DNA of 64,000 nt, from assembly GCA_902590695.1 (NCBI GenBank), contig CACIXR010000004.1, positions 1 through 64,000 of the forward strand, read 5' to 3'. Below, piece after piece: positions 43,111-52,198 of this stretch (its first letter is position 1; every line of letters begins with the position of its first letter). Origin of the DNA: an uncultured Alphaproteobacteria bacterium (GTDB lineage Bacteria > Pseudomonadota > Alphaproteobacteria > HIMB59 > GCA-002718135). A model generated the notes under the pieces. It worked only from the letters and a program-made list of their open reading frames with translations. It had not been told where the DNA came from and did no database searches. The translations under genes and the position numbers were made by a program.

Positions 43111-44026
43111 TTATTACTTCATTAATCTTAAAACTATATCCCCGAAGAAAATCATCTTTAGAAATAGCATTTTTGCCTTCTCTTTGTAAAATTAGTGGTT
43201 CAATACTTCCGTCACTGCACCCAATATCAAAGGTCTTGTTAAGAATTGTCGATGCATTACCGTTAGAGTTTGATTTTCTTGCTTTAATGATTTTAATTCT
43301 TTCATTTTGTATAGTAAACCAAGCACCAGGTTTAGGTGAATGTGCTCTTATAAGATTTAAAACTTCATTTACAGATTTATTAAAATTAATTTTTCGGTTT
43401 TGTGAAGAAATTTTATTTGCATATGTTGCATCATTATCATCCTGATCAGAAAAAGAAATTTTTTTATCAAATATAAGAGGAATAGTTTCCACTAATAATT
43501 TGATTCCAACCTCTGTTAATTTTTGAGTTAATTCATTTTTATTACAATCATCTTCTATATCTACTTTTTTTTGCTTAATAATTGGTCCAGCATCTAATTT
43601 TTCAATTAGTTGTATTATTGATATACCTGTCTCTTTATCACCACTCATTAAAGAATGTTCTATTGGAGCTGCACCCCTCCATCTAGGCAACAAAGAGACA
43701 TGGATATTGATACAACCAAATGTTGGTAAATCTAAAATATCTTTTGGCAATATTTTACCATATGCCATGACAATAATTAAATCAGGATTTAATTTTTTCA
43801 CTGTCTCAATAGTATCTTTATCAAACGTATTTGGACAAAAAACCTCAATTTTGTTCTTACTTGCAAGTTGATGGACTTCGGATTCAATTATTTTCATTCC
43901 TCTAGATTTCTTTTTTGGAGGTTGTGAAAATACTGCGGAAATTATGAAATTACTTTTAATTAAAGCCTCAAGATAGTCAGAAGCTATTTTAGGTGAGCCC
44001 ATGAAAATTATTTTTTTATTATTCAT
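43103..44026 (-). CDS. fmt: Methionyl-tRNA formyltransferase
   Basis: Formylates initiator Met-tRNA with 10-formyl-tetrahydrofolate. Evidence in 307 aa: IIFMGSPKIASDYLEALI at the N-terminus, catalytic Asn-His-Ser region CINIHVSLLPRWRGAAPIEH near 105, MSGDKETGISIIQLIEKLDAGPI near 130 (core ETGISIIQL) and a C-terminal tRNA-binding domain with IRAHSPKPGAWFTI near 230. Its start overlaps the def stop by one base, the usual def-fmt pairing, here with truA after it. Confidence 0.97.
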   Translation of the reverse strand: MNNKKIIFMGSPKIASDYLEALIKSNFIISAVFSQPPKKKSRGMKIIESEVHQLASKNKIEVFCPNTFDKDTIETVKKLNPDLIIVMAYGKILPKDILDLPTFGCINIHVSLLPRWRGAAPIEHSLMSGDKETGISIIQLIEKLDAGPIIKQKKVDIEDDCNKNELTQKLTEVGIKLLVETIPLIFDKKISFSDQDDNDATYANKISSQNRKINFNKSVNEVLNLIRAHSPKPGAWFTIQNERIKIIKARKSNSNGNASTILNKTFDIGCSDGSIEPLILQREGKNAISKDDFLRGYSFKINEVINA

Positions 44027-44535
44027 TATTTTTTGTTTTTTAAAAATTTTTGTACTTTTTTAATCATTATATTCCTTTTTAATGAAGAAAGATAATCTAC
44101 AAATAACTTTCCAGAAAGATGATCAATTTCATGTTGTAAAATTCTTGATTCCACTCCGCTAACTTCTTTTGTTATTTGTTTGTTATTTTCATCTAAGTAC
44201 TCGACTACTATATTTTGAGGTCTCTCAATTTCTGCAAATTGTTCAGGAAGAGATAAACAACCCTCTTCCATAAAAATTTTTTCTTGAGAGTAAGAAATAA
44301 TATTGGGGTTAAATAATGTATATTGTATTTCTTTTTTAGTCTCTTGATCTATAAAAAATATAGTCACAATTTGTTTTAGAATTCCAATTTGATTTGCTGC
44401 TAAACCTACACCTGGTGCTTTTATCATTATTTGCATCATTTTTTTGGCAATTTCTTTTTCCTTAATTCCAACGGACTGAATTTTATCTGCTTTTTGGCGT
44501 AATAGTGGATTTGGTACATAAAGTAATTTATCCAT
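44026..44535 (-). CDS. def: Peptide deformylase
   Basis: Removes the N-formyl group from nascent proteins. The three metal-site motifs are present in 169 aa: GVGLAANQIG near 41, EEGCLSLPEQF near 88 (Cys ligand) and LQHEIDHLSGKLFVDYL near 134 (two His and the catalytic Glu). The Val of the usual EGCLSVP is Leu, a variation known in the family. It starts seven bases after the recR stop, and is coupled to fmt by a one-base overlap. Confidence 0.96.
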   Translation of the reverse strand: MDKLLYVPNPLLRQKADKIQSVGIKEKEIAKKMMQIMIKAPGVGLAANQIGILKQIVTIFFIDQETKKEIQYTLFNPNIISYSQEKIFMEEGCLSLPEQFAEIERPQNIVVEYLDENNKQITKEVSGVESRILQHEIDHLSGKLFVDYLSSLKRNIMIKKVQKFLKNKK

Positions 44536-44541
44536 TTCTAT

Positions 44542-45141
44542 TTATGTAATTTTTTTTCTAGATTGGAATGCTGTATTTAAAGTGTTTTCATCTAAGTAGT
44601 GTACTTCTCCACCCATAGGGATTCCTTGTGCAAGTCTTGTTACATTTAAATCTTTAAATTTTTCTAACTTATCTGCAATAACAAAAGATGTTGTTTGTCC
44701 TTCCATAGTTGTACTTAAAGCAAGAATAATTTCTTTAACATTATTTGTTTCAATTTTGTTTAGTAGATGTTCTATTTTTAATTCATCAGTTCCTATACCT
44801 TGAATCGCTGATAATGAACCGCCTAAAACATTATAAAGACCTCGATAAAATCCTACTTTTTCTAAAGTCCACAAATCTGACACATCCTCAACAACACAAA
44901 TTGTTGCTTTGTCCCTTTTAGGATTTGCACAAATATTGCATGGATTTACCATGTCTATATTTCCACATTCTGAACACTCAATAATTTTATTATAAGATAA
45001 GTTTAAACTCTCAATTAAAGGAGATAAATTTTTATCTTTATTTTTTAGTAAAAAAAGAGCAATTCTTTGAGCTGATCTTCTTCCTAATCCTGGAAGTTTT
45101 GAAATATCGTTTATTAATTTATCTATTGGGGATTGCTCCAT
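44542..45141 (-). CDS. recR: Recombination mediator RecR
   Basis: RecFOR-pathway protein loading RecA on gapped DNA (199 aa). The helix-hairpin-helix is LPGLGRRSAQRIALFLL near 14, the C4 zinc finger is CSECGNIDMVNPCNICANP near 56, and the Toprim domain includes ICVVEDVSDLWTLE near 83 and RLAQGIPMGGEVHYLDE near 166. It follows ybaB with a two-base gap in the conserved dnaX-ybaB-recR order. Confidence 0.97.
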   Translation of the reverse strand: MEQSPIDKLINDISKLPGLGRRSAQRIALFLLKNKDKNLSPLIESLNLSYNKIIECSECGNIDMVNPCNICANPKRDKATICVVEDVSDLWTLEKVGFYRGLYNVLGGSLSAIQGIGTDELKIEHLLNKIETNNVKEIILALSTTMEGQTTSFVIADKLEKFKDLNVTRLAQGIPMGGEVHYLDENTLNTAFQSRKKIT

Positions 45142-45143
45142 TT

Positions 45144-45467
45144 TTAGAAAGGAAGTTTCATTCCTGGAGGTAATGGTAGGCCACCTGTGAGATTTTTCAT
45201 TTCTTCTTGAGCTGCAGCTTCTCCTTTTTCTTTGGCATCATTTATTGCAGCGACGATCAGATCTTCAAGTATTTCTTTCTCATCTTGTTTAATCAAGCTG
45301 TCATCAATTGAAATTCTTTTGAAAATACCTTTTGCTGTAGCTGTTACTTTAATAAGACCACCTCCAGAAGTACCTTCAACTTCAATATCATTTAATTTAT
45401 TCTGTGCTTCAGCCATTTTCTTTTGCAACTGTTGAGCTTGCTTCATCATATTACCTAAATTAACCAT
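45144..45467 (-). CDS. ybaB: YbaB/EbfC nucleoid-associated protein
   Basis: A 107-aa dimeric DNA-binding protein of the YbaB/EbfC family. It has the N-terminal coiled helix MMKQAQQLQKKMAEAQNKL, the strand sequence VEGTSGGGLIKVTATAKG near 29 and the C-terminal LPLPPGMKLPF. The ATG overlaps the dnaX stop by one base. In E. coli the homologue lies between dnaX and recR too, and may aid replication restart or act as a nucleoid protein. Confidence 0.95.
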   Translation of the reverse strand: MVNLGNMMKQAQQLQKKMAEAQNKLNDIEVEGTSGGGLIKVTATAKGIFKRISIDDSLIKQDEKEILEDLIVAAINDAKEKGEAAAQEEMKNLTGGLPLPPGMKLPF

Positions 45468-47155
45468 TATTTCTCCTTTTTCATCTTTGGTTGATTTATA
45501 TCTGTCTCATCATCATTTATTTCGCCTAGTTCTGTAATAGCGTGAATTTTACTTTCAGGAAATTCTTTTAATATTTTTTTTACTTCTGGATGATTTTTCA
45601 TTATTTCAATTTCTTTTTGCTGGTTAATAATATCCTCATCATGTAAACTTTTTCCAAGATTACTTGTAGATGAATGTATCTGCCATATTCTTCCTGTCCA
45701 TTTAGAGATTAATTTTGCAACTGTTCTATTGAAGGCAGTGTCATTAATTTTAGATGTATTTAAAGTAACTTCTCCCTCTTTAAAAGATACTAACTTCACA
45801 TCATTGTACAACTTAGTGTGGAGTAATCCTTCTCTATTTTTAAAAAACATATCGACAAAATGTCTGAAGTCTTGAATATGCATTATGTCTACATTTTCTT
45901 TTGGTAAAATTTCTTTTTTATTTTCATTAAAATTTAGAACTTTGCTACTTTCATTAGCTTCATTTTGTAGTTCAAGATTTTTTTCTAAAGGTTCTTTTTC
46001 AACAACTTCTCTGTCCATTTTTTTAATTAAATCTTCTGGGCTTGGACCATCATGTAAATAAATTATTCTTAAAATAATCATTTCCCCATGTTGATATAAA
46101 TGAGAGCTATTTTGTAATTCTTGATAACCTTTGAATAAAATTTGCCATATAATATTCAAATTATTTAATGTCATCTTTGATGACAATTCAGCTCCCATAT
46201 TTCTTTCAAATTCAGGAATATAAATGTCATCTTTTAAATCTGGTGCTATTTTTATTTGAACAAGAAAATGTACTACGTTTAATAGTTCATCAAATATCAT
46301 TGCTATATCTGCGCCTAATTCATACAATTCTTTATATTTGTTAATTGCACCAAGCGCATCTCCTTCTAAAATAATTCCAACTAAGTTAAATATTTTTTCT
46401 CTATCAGCTAATCCAAGCATGCTTGTTACAGTTTGCGAGTCAACTTTTTCATTTGGGCTAGTTATTGCTTGATCTAATAAACTAAGACCATCTCTTACAG
46501 ATCCATCTGCCGATCTAACAATTAACGAAATAGCGTCTAAATCAATATCGATATTTTCTAGTTTGGAAATTTTTAATAAATGATCTGATAAAATTTTATT
46601 CTCTATTCTATGTAAATCAAATCTCTGACACCTCGATAAAACAGTTATTGGTACTTTTTTAATTTCTGTTGTGGCAAAAATAAATTTAACATGTTCTGGT
46701 GGTTCTTCTAAAGTTTTAAGCAGCGCATTGAATGCACTTTTTGAAAGCATATGAACTTCATCAATTATAAATATTTTATAATCTCCAATAACGGGTTTAT
46801 ATTTTACATTGTCAATTATTTCTCTAATGTCATCAACTCCAGTATTCGATGCTGCATCAATCTCAATAACATCAAGATTGCTGTCTGAAGTTGTTGATTT
46901 GCATGAATCGCAATTTCCGCATGGTTCACAATTTTTTTTATCCCTATTTTTGCAATTAATACTCATTGCTATAAGTCTAGCAGTTGTGGTTTTTCCAACA
47001 CCTCTGACACCGGTTAGAATGTAAGCATGAGCTAGCCGATCATTATTTATAGCGTTTGATAGAATCTTTACTAATAATTCTTGACCAACTAAATCTTCAA
47101 ATCTTTGCGGTCTGTATTTTCTAGCTAAAACTTTATATTTTTTTTCTTCTGTCAT
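45467..47155 (-). CDS. dnaX: DNA polymerase III subunit gamma/tau
   Basis: Clamp-loader ATPase (562 aa). Motifs: RKYRPQRFEDLVGQE at the N-terminus, Walker A ILTGVRGVGKTTTARLIA near 45, zinc module CEPCGNCDSC near 77, Walker B and sensor IIDEVHMLSKSAFNALLKTLEEPP near 122 (core DEVHMLSK). A start at 47155 (MTEEKKYK) is chosen because the longer frame to 47188 would run into the SRP RNA gene. No obvious frameshift site for a short gamma form was identified. First in the dnaX-ybaB-recR operon. Confidence 0.96.
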   Translation of the reverse strand: MTEEKKYKVLARKYRPQRFEDLVGQELLVKILSNAINNDRLAHAYILTGVRGVGKTTTARLIAMSINCKNRDKKNCEPCGNCDSCKSTTSDSNLDVIEIDAASNTGVDDIREIIDNVKYKPVIGDYKIFIIDEVHMLSKSAFNALLKTLEEPPEHVKFIFATTEIKKVPITVLSRCQRFDLHRIENKILSDHLLKISKLENIDIDLDAISLIVRSADGSVRDGLSLLDQAITSPNEKVDSQTVTSMLGLADREKIFNLVGIILEGDALGAINKYKELYELGADIAMIFDELLNVVHFLVQIKIAPDLKDDIYIPEFERNMGAELSSKMTLNNLNIIWQILFKGYQELQNSSHLYQHGEMIILRIIYLHDGPSPEDLIKKMDREVVEKEPLEKNLELQNEANESSKVLNFNENKKEILPKENVDIMHIQDFRHFVDMFFKNREGLLHTKLYNDVKLVSFKEGEVTLNTSKINDTAFNRTVAKLISKWTGRIWQIHSSTSNLGKSLHDEDIINQQKEIEIMKNHPEVKKILKEFPESKIHAITELGEINDDETDINQPKMKKEK

Positions 47156-47165
47156 TATAATCAAT

Positions 47166-47254
47166 GGAAGGAGTTGAGACCCAAACAAGATTGTTACAGC
47201 TGCTTCTTTTCAGATCTGACTGGATTAGCAATTTATTTGCCCTCAATCCTCCCT
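47166..47254 (-). ncRNA. ffs: Signal recognition particle RNA (small, 4.5S type)
   Basis: Minus-strand RNA of about 89 nt. The conserved domain IV core at 47198-47220 reads GTCAGATCTGAAAAGAAGCA, i.e. the symmetric loop, a GAAA tetraloop, and the GAAGCAGC strand that binds Ffh, close to the E. coli sequence. The ends pair: GGGAGGATTGAG at the 5' end (47242-47253) with CTCAACTCC near the 3' end (47170-47178). It lies just upstream of dnaX, the usual alphaproteobacterial place for ffs. Confidence 0.9.
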
Positions 47255-47307
47255 GTAGCAATATAACATTAATGTAAATAAAATATAAATAGACTTTTTA
47301 AAAAAAC

Positions 47308-48150
47308 CTATTTTTTCCTAAATGAAGATTTCTCATATACTCCAAGGATTTCTATCTTCTTACAAAAAAATTTCATCTCTTCTAATGCTAATTTTACAGA
47401 TGTATTTTCAGGATGTCCCTCAAAATCTACATAAAATTGTGCAACATCAAAACCCTGTGGGTGAATGTAACTCTCAAGCTTAGTTATATTGACACCATTA
47501 CTAGCAAATCCACCAAGACATTTATATAATACCGCTGGAATACTTCTAACTGTAAATACTAATGTTGTAAGAATATCCTTTGTATTTGAATTTATATCTA
47601 ATAAATTTTTTTGCATAACAAGAAATCGGGTTACGTTATTTTGGTTATCTTGAAAATTTTTTTCCAAAATATCAAGATCATAGATCTTAGCAGCAAGTTC
47701 AGATGCTATAGCAGCATCTTCAATATTGTTTAACTCTGAAATTAGTTTAGCAGATCCAGCTGTATCAGCTTCAACAATCATTTGTTTATCTAGTTTTAAA
47801 ATTTTGTTTCGACATTGAGCAATTCCCTGTTCATGACTTCTTATTCTTTTGATATCTGAGATTTTTGCACCTCTAATTCCAAGTAAGTTATGATTTACCT
47901 CATGAAAATATTCATAAGTTATTTTTAAATTAGAGTCGGGTATCAATCTTTGAGTATCCGCTACTCTTCCTGCAAGTGAGTTTTCTATTGGAACCATTGC
48001 TGCTTCTGATTTTCCTAACCTAACATGTTCAAACATATCTTCAAAAGTTGCACACGGTATACTTGTTGCGTTTGGAAAAATATTTTTTCCAGCTTGTTCA
48101 CTATAAGCACCATTTACACCTTGAAATGAAAAACTATCAACTTTTATCAT
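47308..48150 (-). CDS. pheA: Prephenate dehydratase
   Basis: Converts prephenate to phenylpyruvate in phenylalanine synthesis; here a single-function enzyme (280 aa) without chorismate mutase. The catalytic domain shows FQGVNGAYSEQAGKNIFP at the start, VPIENSLAGRVADTQRL near 57, the T-R-F motif NNVTRFLVMQ near 172 and a C-terminal ACT domain with NITKLESYIHPQGFDVAQFY-type sequence near 225 (feedback site LESYIHP). It overlaps kdsB by 14 bases, a kdsB-pheA pairing known in alphaproteobacteria. Confidence 0.95.
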   Translation of the reverse strand: MIKVDSFSFQGVNGAYSEQAGKNIFPNATSIPCATFEDMFEHVRLGKSEAAMVPIENSLAGRVADTQRLIPDSNLKITYEYFHEVNHNLLGIRGAKISDIKRIRSHEQGIAQCRNKILKLDKQMIVEADTAGSAKLISELNNIEDAAIASELAAKIYDLDILEKNFQDNQNNVTRFLVMQKNLLDINSNTKDILTTLVFTVRSIPAVLYKCLGGFASNGVNITKLESYIHPQGFDVAQFYVDFEGHPENTSVKLALEEMKFFCKKIEILGVYEKSSFRKK

Positions 48151-48871
48151 TGTGCTCTCTTATATTAGTTTCAATATTTATTAAATCCTCTTTTGTATCT
48201 ACACTCATTGGAACTTCAGGAACATACGTAACTCCAATTGGAATGTTAGAATCCATAGCTCTCATTTGTTCTAAGCTTAGATCTATTTCATTTTTTGATT
48301 TAGGTAGATTGATAAATGTATTTATTGAATCTGGAGTAAAACTATAGATACCAACATGATGGTATAAGTTTTTATTTTCTATCGTAACTTCTCTATTAAA
48401 ACTTAACGCCTGCGCTATTTCATTTTTTTTAAAATCAACTTCAACTTTTGTTACATTGGGATTATTTAATTCATTATTATTTAAGTTTGTTGCAAGTGTA
48501 CCAATTGCAAAATTTCTTTTTATTGGATCAATGACTTTAAGAATATGTTCTGGATTTATAAGAGGCATATCACCTTGTAGATTGATTATTATATCAATGT
48601 CTTTTTTATTTTTTATCTTTAAAAAAGCGGAGTGAACTCTATCAGTTCCAGAGGGGAGATTTGGATCTGTCATAATAGCTTTGCCGCCATTATTTTCAAT
48701 TAAATCATGCACTTCAATTTCCGAGCAAGCAACATAGACTTCTCCAATATTTGACTCAATTGCTTGTTGCCATACTCGTTGTATCATTGGAATTCCATTT
48801 ATCTCCATTAATGGTTTGCCTGGCAGTCTAGAGGAAGCCATTCGTGAGGGTATAATTACTACGCTTTTCAT
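48137..48871 (-). CDS. kdsB: CMP-KDO synthetase
   Basis: 3-deoxy-D-manno-octulosonate cytidylyltransferase (244 aa), activating KDO for lipopolysaccharide inner core. Motifs are IIPSRMASSRLPGKPLMEI at the N-terminus, VACSEIEVHDLIE near 47, SGTDRVHSAF near 73 and NLQGDMPLINPEHI near 96, and YHHVGIYSFTPDSI near 165. Its presence shows the organism makes KDO-containing lipopolysaccharide, which fits the polysaccharide genes at the end of the window. It is divergent from the cytochrome c gene. Confidence 0.95.
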   Translation of the reverse strand: MKSVVIIPSRMASSRLPGKPLMEINGIPMIQRVWQQAIESNIGEVYVACSEIEVHDLIENNGGKAIMTDPNLPSGTDRVHSAFLKIKNKKDIDIIINLQGDMPLINPEHILKVIDPIKRNFAIGTLATNLNNNELNNPNVTKVEVDFKKNEIAQALSFNREVTIENKNLYHHVGIYSFTPDSINTFINLPKSKNEIDLSLEQMRAMDSNIPIGVTYVPEVPMSVDTKEDLINIETNIREHNDKS

Positions 48872-48962
48872 AATTTATGCGACAATTAAGCAAGAGAATT
48901 TAAATTTCATACTTACGACAAATATATTCTTTCTTTTAAAAAATCTGTATATGTACTTATAC

Positions 48963-49508
48963 ATGTCTGGGCTTGAAGTTAATAAAATTTTAGCATCTAT
49001 TATATTAGCAGTCTTAATTGTTACCCTTATCGGCCATTTTGGAGATTTAGTCATTGATATTGATCATGATGAGAAAAAAGAAACTGCTTATAAAATAGAT
49101 GTTCCAGAGGATTCTACTGGTCTAGGAGTAGTAGAAAAAAAAGAAGAGGTAATTGAACCAATTTCTATTTTACTAGCAAGTGCTTCTCTTGATAATGGAG
49201 AAAAATTATTCAAGAAATGTGCTACATGCCATAATTATGAGAAGGGTAGCGCTAATAAAGTAGGCCCTCACTTATGGAATATCATTAACAGACCGAAAGC
49301 AAATGTTGAAGGTTTTGCATATTCTAAAGCTTTAGCCGAATACGGTGGAGAATGGGGATATGAAGAATTGGCAGAATTTTTATATAAGCCAAAAAAATAT
49401 ATAAAAGGGACAAAAATGAACTTTGTAGGTTTGAAAAAAGTAAAAGATAGAGCAGACTTAGTTTATTTCCTACGAGAACACTCAGATAATCCAGCACCAC
49501 TCCCATAA
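48963..49508 (+). CDS. Membrane-anchored cytochrome c (CycM/c552 type)
   Basis: A 181-aa class I cytochrome c with an uncleaved N-terminal anchor (about residues 7-24, ILASIILAVLIVTLIGHFG) and an acidic linker before the haem domain. Haem binding is at CATCH (about residue 86), KVGPHLWNIINRP follows, and the axial Met is in GTKMNFVG. It likely carries electrons from the bc1 complex to the terminal oxidase, as CycM does. ATG 48963 is chosen because a longer frame upstream would overlap kdsB antisense and add no conserved sequence. Confidence 0.9.
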   Translation: MSGLEVNKILASIILAVLIVTLIGHFGDLVIDIDHDEKKETAYKIDVPEDSTGLGVVEKKEEVIEPISILLASASLDNGEKLFKKCATCHNYEKGSANKVGPHLWNIINRPKANVEGFAYSKALAEYGGEWGYEELAEFLYKPKKYIKGTKMNFVGLKKVKDRADLVYFLREHSDNPAPLP

Positions 49509-49517
49509 ATTTAAGTA

Positions 49518-50291
49518 ATGATTTTAAACACAGACGAGTTTTCAAAATTTGCAAACTCTTTAGCCGATGATGCATCTAAAACTTCGATGCATTATTTTAG
49601 AAACAAAATTGAAATAGAAATTAAAGATGATGAAAGTCCTGTAACTTTAGCAGATAAAGAAACAGAACAAGTATTAAGAGAGAAAATAAGAAAAGAATAT
49701 CCTCATCATGGAATTTTAGGTGAAGAGTATGAAAATGAAAAAATAGACGCTGAATTTATATGGGTATTAGACCCTATAGATGGCACAAGAAGCTATATAG
49801 CTGGACATAAAGATTTTGGTAATTTAATTGCTTTACTTCATAATAAAAAACCAGTTTTAGGAATTATTAATTGCCCTGCACATTGTGAGCGATGGATGGG
49901 AATAAAAAATCAAAAGACAAAATGTAATGGAAAAGATGTTCAAACTAGTGCAATTAAACAAATTAAAGATGCCTATCTTTTTACATCTGGATTATATTTT
50001 GATGAACCTCAAATCAGAAAAGGATTAGAATTACTAAAAGAAAAATCACGATACTATAGACTTGGTGGTGATTGTTACATGTATGGAATGTTAGCCTCAG
50101 GTCTAATTGATATTGTTTTAGAAGATACATTAAAAGTCCACGACTATATGGCTCTTGTAAATGTAATTGAAGGAGCTGGTGGAGTAATTACTGATAAGTT
50201 TGGACAAGATATATCTTTAGACTCAGATGGCAGTTTAGTTGCATCCAGTACAGGCTCTCTTCATGATGAAATAATTAAATTAATAAAATAA
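49518..50291 (+). CDS. hisN: Histidinol-phosphatase, inositol monophosphatase family
   Basis: Mg-dependent phosphatase of the inositol monophosphatase superfamily (257 aa), resembling the HisN type. Metal-site motifs are GILGEEYENEK near 72, WVLDPIDGTRSYIAGH near 85 and a C-terminal KVHDYMALVNVIEGAGGVI near 210 with the final Asp. HisN replaces the HAD-type HisB phosphatase in alphaproteobacteria. Substrate choice among histidinol phosphate, inositol phosphate and PAP cannot be fully settled by eye. It starts nine bases after the cytochrome gene. Confidence 0.87.
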   Translation: MILNTDEFSKFANSLADDASKTSMHYFRNKIEIEIKDDESPVTLADKETEQVLREKIRKEYPHHGILGEEYENEKIDAEFIWVLDPIDGTRSYIAGHKDFGNLIALLHNKKPVLGIINCPAHCERWMGIKNQKTKCNGKDVQTSAIKQIKDAYLFTSGLYFDEPQIRKGLELLKEKSRYYRLGGDCYMYGMLASGLIDIVLEDTLKVHDYMALVNVIEGAGGVITDKFGQDISLDSDGSLVASSTGSLHDEIIKLIK

Positions 50292-50332
50292 AATTTATTT
50301 TAATTTTTAATAAATAGACATATATTACAAGT

Positions 50333-52159
50333 ATGAAAATACTCACTTTGATCTTTACATTTACTCTAATTTTTCAATTAAAAGCACAAGCAAATACTAA
50401 TATATCTCATGCAATTGCAATGCATGGTGAGCCAAAATACTCGAAAGGATTTGAAAACGTTGAATACATTAGTCCGAACTCAATCAAAGGTGGATCAATA
50501 GTAAGAAGTGCCATTGGAACCTATGATAGTTTTAATCCATTTATTTTAAAAGGTACCTCGGCAGCTGGAATTGGAGGATTGTATGAAACATTAACAACGG
50601 GATCGAGTGATGAAGCATTTACGGAATACGGCTTATTGGCAGAAACGATTGAATGGCCAGATGATAGATCTTGGGTTTCATTTACATTAAGAAACGAAGC
50701 GTATTGGCACGATGGGAAAAAAATTACAGCTGACGATGTTGTTTGGACATTTAATACTCTAATTGAAAAAGGTCACCCATTTTATAAATACTACTATGGA
50801 GATGTAAAAGAAGTAATTAAAGAACAAGAAAATAAAGTTAGATTTAATTTTACTACAAACACGAATAAAGAATTGGTATTAATTGTTGGTCAATTACCTG
50901 TACTGCCAAAACATTATTGGGAAAATAAAAACTTTGAAGAAACATTTCTGGAAATACCAATTGGAAGTGGTCCATATAAAATTAAATCATTTGATAGTGG
51001 AAGATCAATTACTTACGAACTAGATCAAAATTATTGGGGTTTTGGTGCATCAATACCAATTAAAATTGGTAAAGATAACTTCGGCACAATTAGATATGAT
51101 TATTACAAAGACAGAGGTATTGAAAGAGAAGCTTTTAAATCTGGTGAGATTGATTTCTTTTCTGAAAATTCATCAAAAGAATGGGCAACTGCGTATGATA
51201 TAAACGCAGTGAATGAAGGCTTAATTAAAAAAGAATTAATAAGTCATGAAAATCCACAAGGTATGCAAGGTTTTGCATTTAATATAAGAAAAGATAAATT
51301 TAAAGATAGAAGAGTAAGAAAGGCCCTTTCTTATGCTTTTGATTTTGAATGGTCTAATAAAAATTTATTCTTTGATGCATATAAAAGAACAGATAGTTTT
51401 TTTGAAAATTCAGAACTTGCTTCGTCTGGTCTACCTTCAAAAGAAGAATTGAATTATTTAAATCCATATTTTGATGTACTTCCAAAAGAAGTATTTACAG
51501 AAAAATACACTAACCCAGTCACAGATGGTTCGGGTTATATGAGGATGCAACTGCAAGAAGCTTCAAAACTTTTAGAAGAATCTGGATGGGAATTAGTTGA
51601 TGGTAAACTTCTACATTCTAGTACAAAAGAACCTTTTGAATTTGAAATCTTATTACGATCACCAGCTTTTGAAAGAATAGTTTTCCCATTTAAAGATAAT
51701 CTTGAAAAATTAGGAATAATTGCCGAAGTAAGAACAATTGATAGTGCACAATATCAAAAAAGAATGGAAACATTTGATTTTGATATGGTTGTACAAACCT
51801 TTGGTCAATCTTTATCACCAGGTAACGAGCAAAGAAATTTTTGGGGTTCTGATGCAGCAGATACTGATGGCTCTAGAAATGTTGTTGGTATAAAAAATTA
51901 TGCTATAGATGGATTAATTGAAAGTTTAATTAATGCCAGTGATAGAGAAGAATTAATTACAATAACTAAAGCGCTAGACCGTGTTCTTCTATGGAATTAT
52001 TATGTTATTCCACAATGGCATATCTCCTCATACAGAGTTCTATATTGGGATTTTTTTGATCAACCAAAAATAAAACCGAGATATTCTTTAGGCTTTGATA
52101 CATGGTGGATTAATCAGAATAAATTTGAAATAATCCAATCAAATAGAACATCAAACTAA
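50333..52159 (+). CDS. yejA: Peptide ABC transporter substrate-binding protein (YejA type)
   Basis: Periplasmic solute-binding protein family 5 (608 aa). A signal peptide ends near residue 20 (LKAQA). Features of the YejA group are ISHAIAMHGEPKYSKGFENV near 24, GGSIVRSAIGTYDSFNPF near 50, the domain AEWVSFTLRNEAYWHDGKKI-type segment (core LRNEAYWHDGKKIT) near 120 and a C-terminal WHISSYRVLYWD. It captures oligopeptides and works with the following yejB, yejE and yejF genes. Named after the E. coli microcin C importer; the natural substrate is peptide-like. Confidence 0.93.
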   Translation: MKILTLIFTFTLIFQLKAQANTNISHAIAMHGEPKYSKGFENVEYISPNSIKGGSIVRSAIGTYDSFNPFILKGTSAAGIGGLYETLTTGSSDEAFTEYGLLAETIEWPDDRSWVSFTLRNEAYWHDGKKITADDVVWTFNTLIEKGHPFYKYYYGDVKEVIKEQENKVRFNFTTNTNKELVLIVGQLPVLPKHYWENKNFEETFLEIPIGSGPYKIKSFDSGRSITYELDQNYWGFGASIPIKIGKDNFGTIRYDYYKDRGIEREAFKSGEIDFFSENSSKEWATAYDINAVNEGLIKKELISHENPQGMQGFAFNIRKDKFKDRRVRKALSYAFDFEWSNKNLFFDAYKRTDSFFENSELASSGLPSKEELNYLNPYFDVLPKEVFTEKYTNPVTDGSGYMRMQLQEASKLLEESGWELVDGKLLHSSTKEPFEFEILLRSPAFERIVFPFKDNLEKLGIIAEVRTIDSAQYQKRMETFDFDMVVQTFGQSLSPGNEQRNFWGSDAADTDGSRNVVGIKNYAIDGLIESLINASDREELITITKALDRVLLWNYYVIPQWHISSYRVLYWDFFDQPKIKPRYSLGFDTWWINQNKFEIIQSNRTSN

Positions 52160-52198
52160 TTATTAAAGTTTATTAGAAATAATATAAAATAGCACAAT

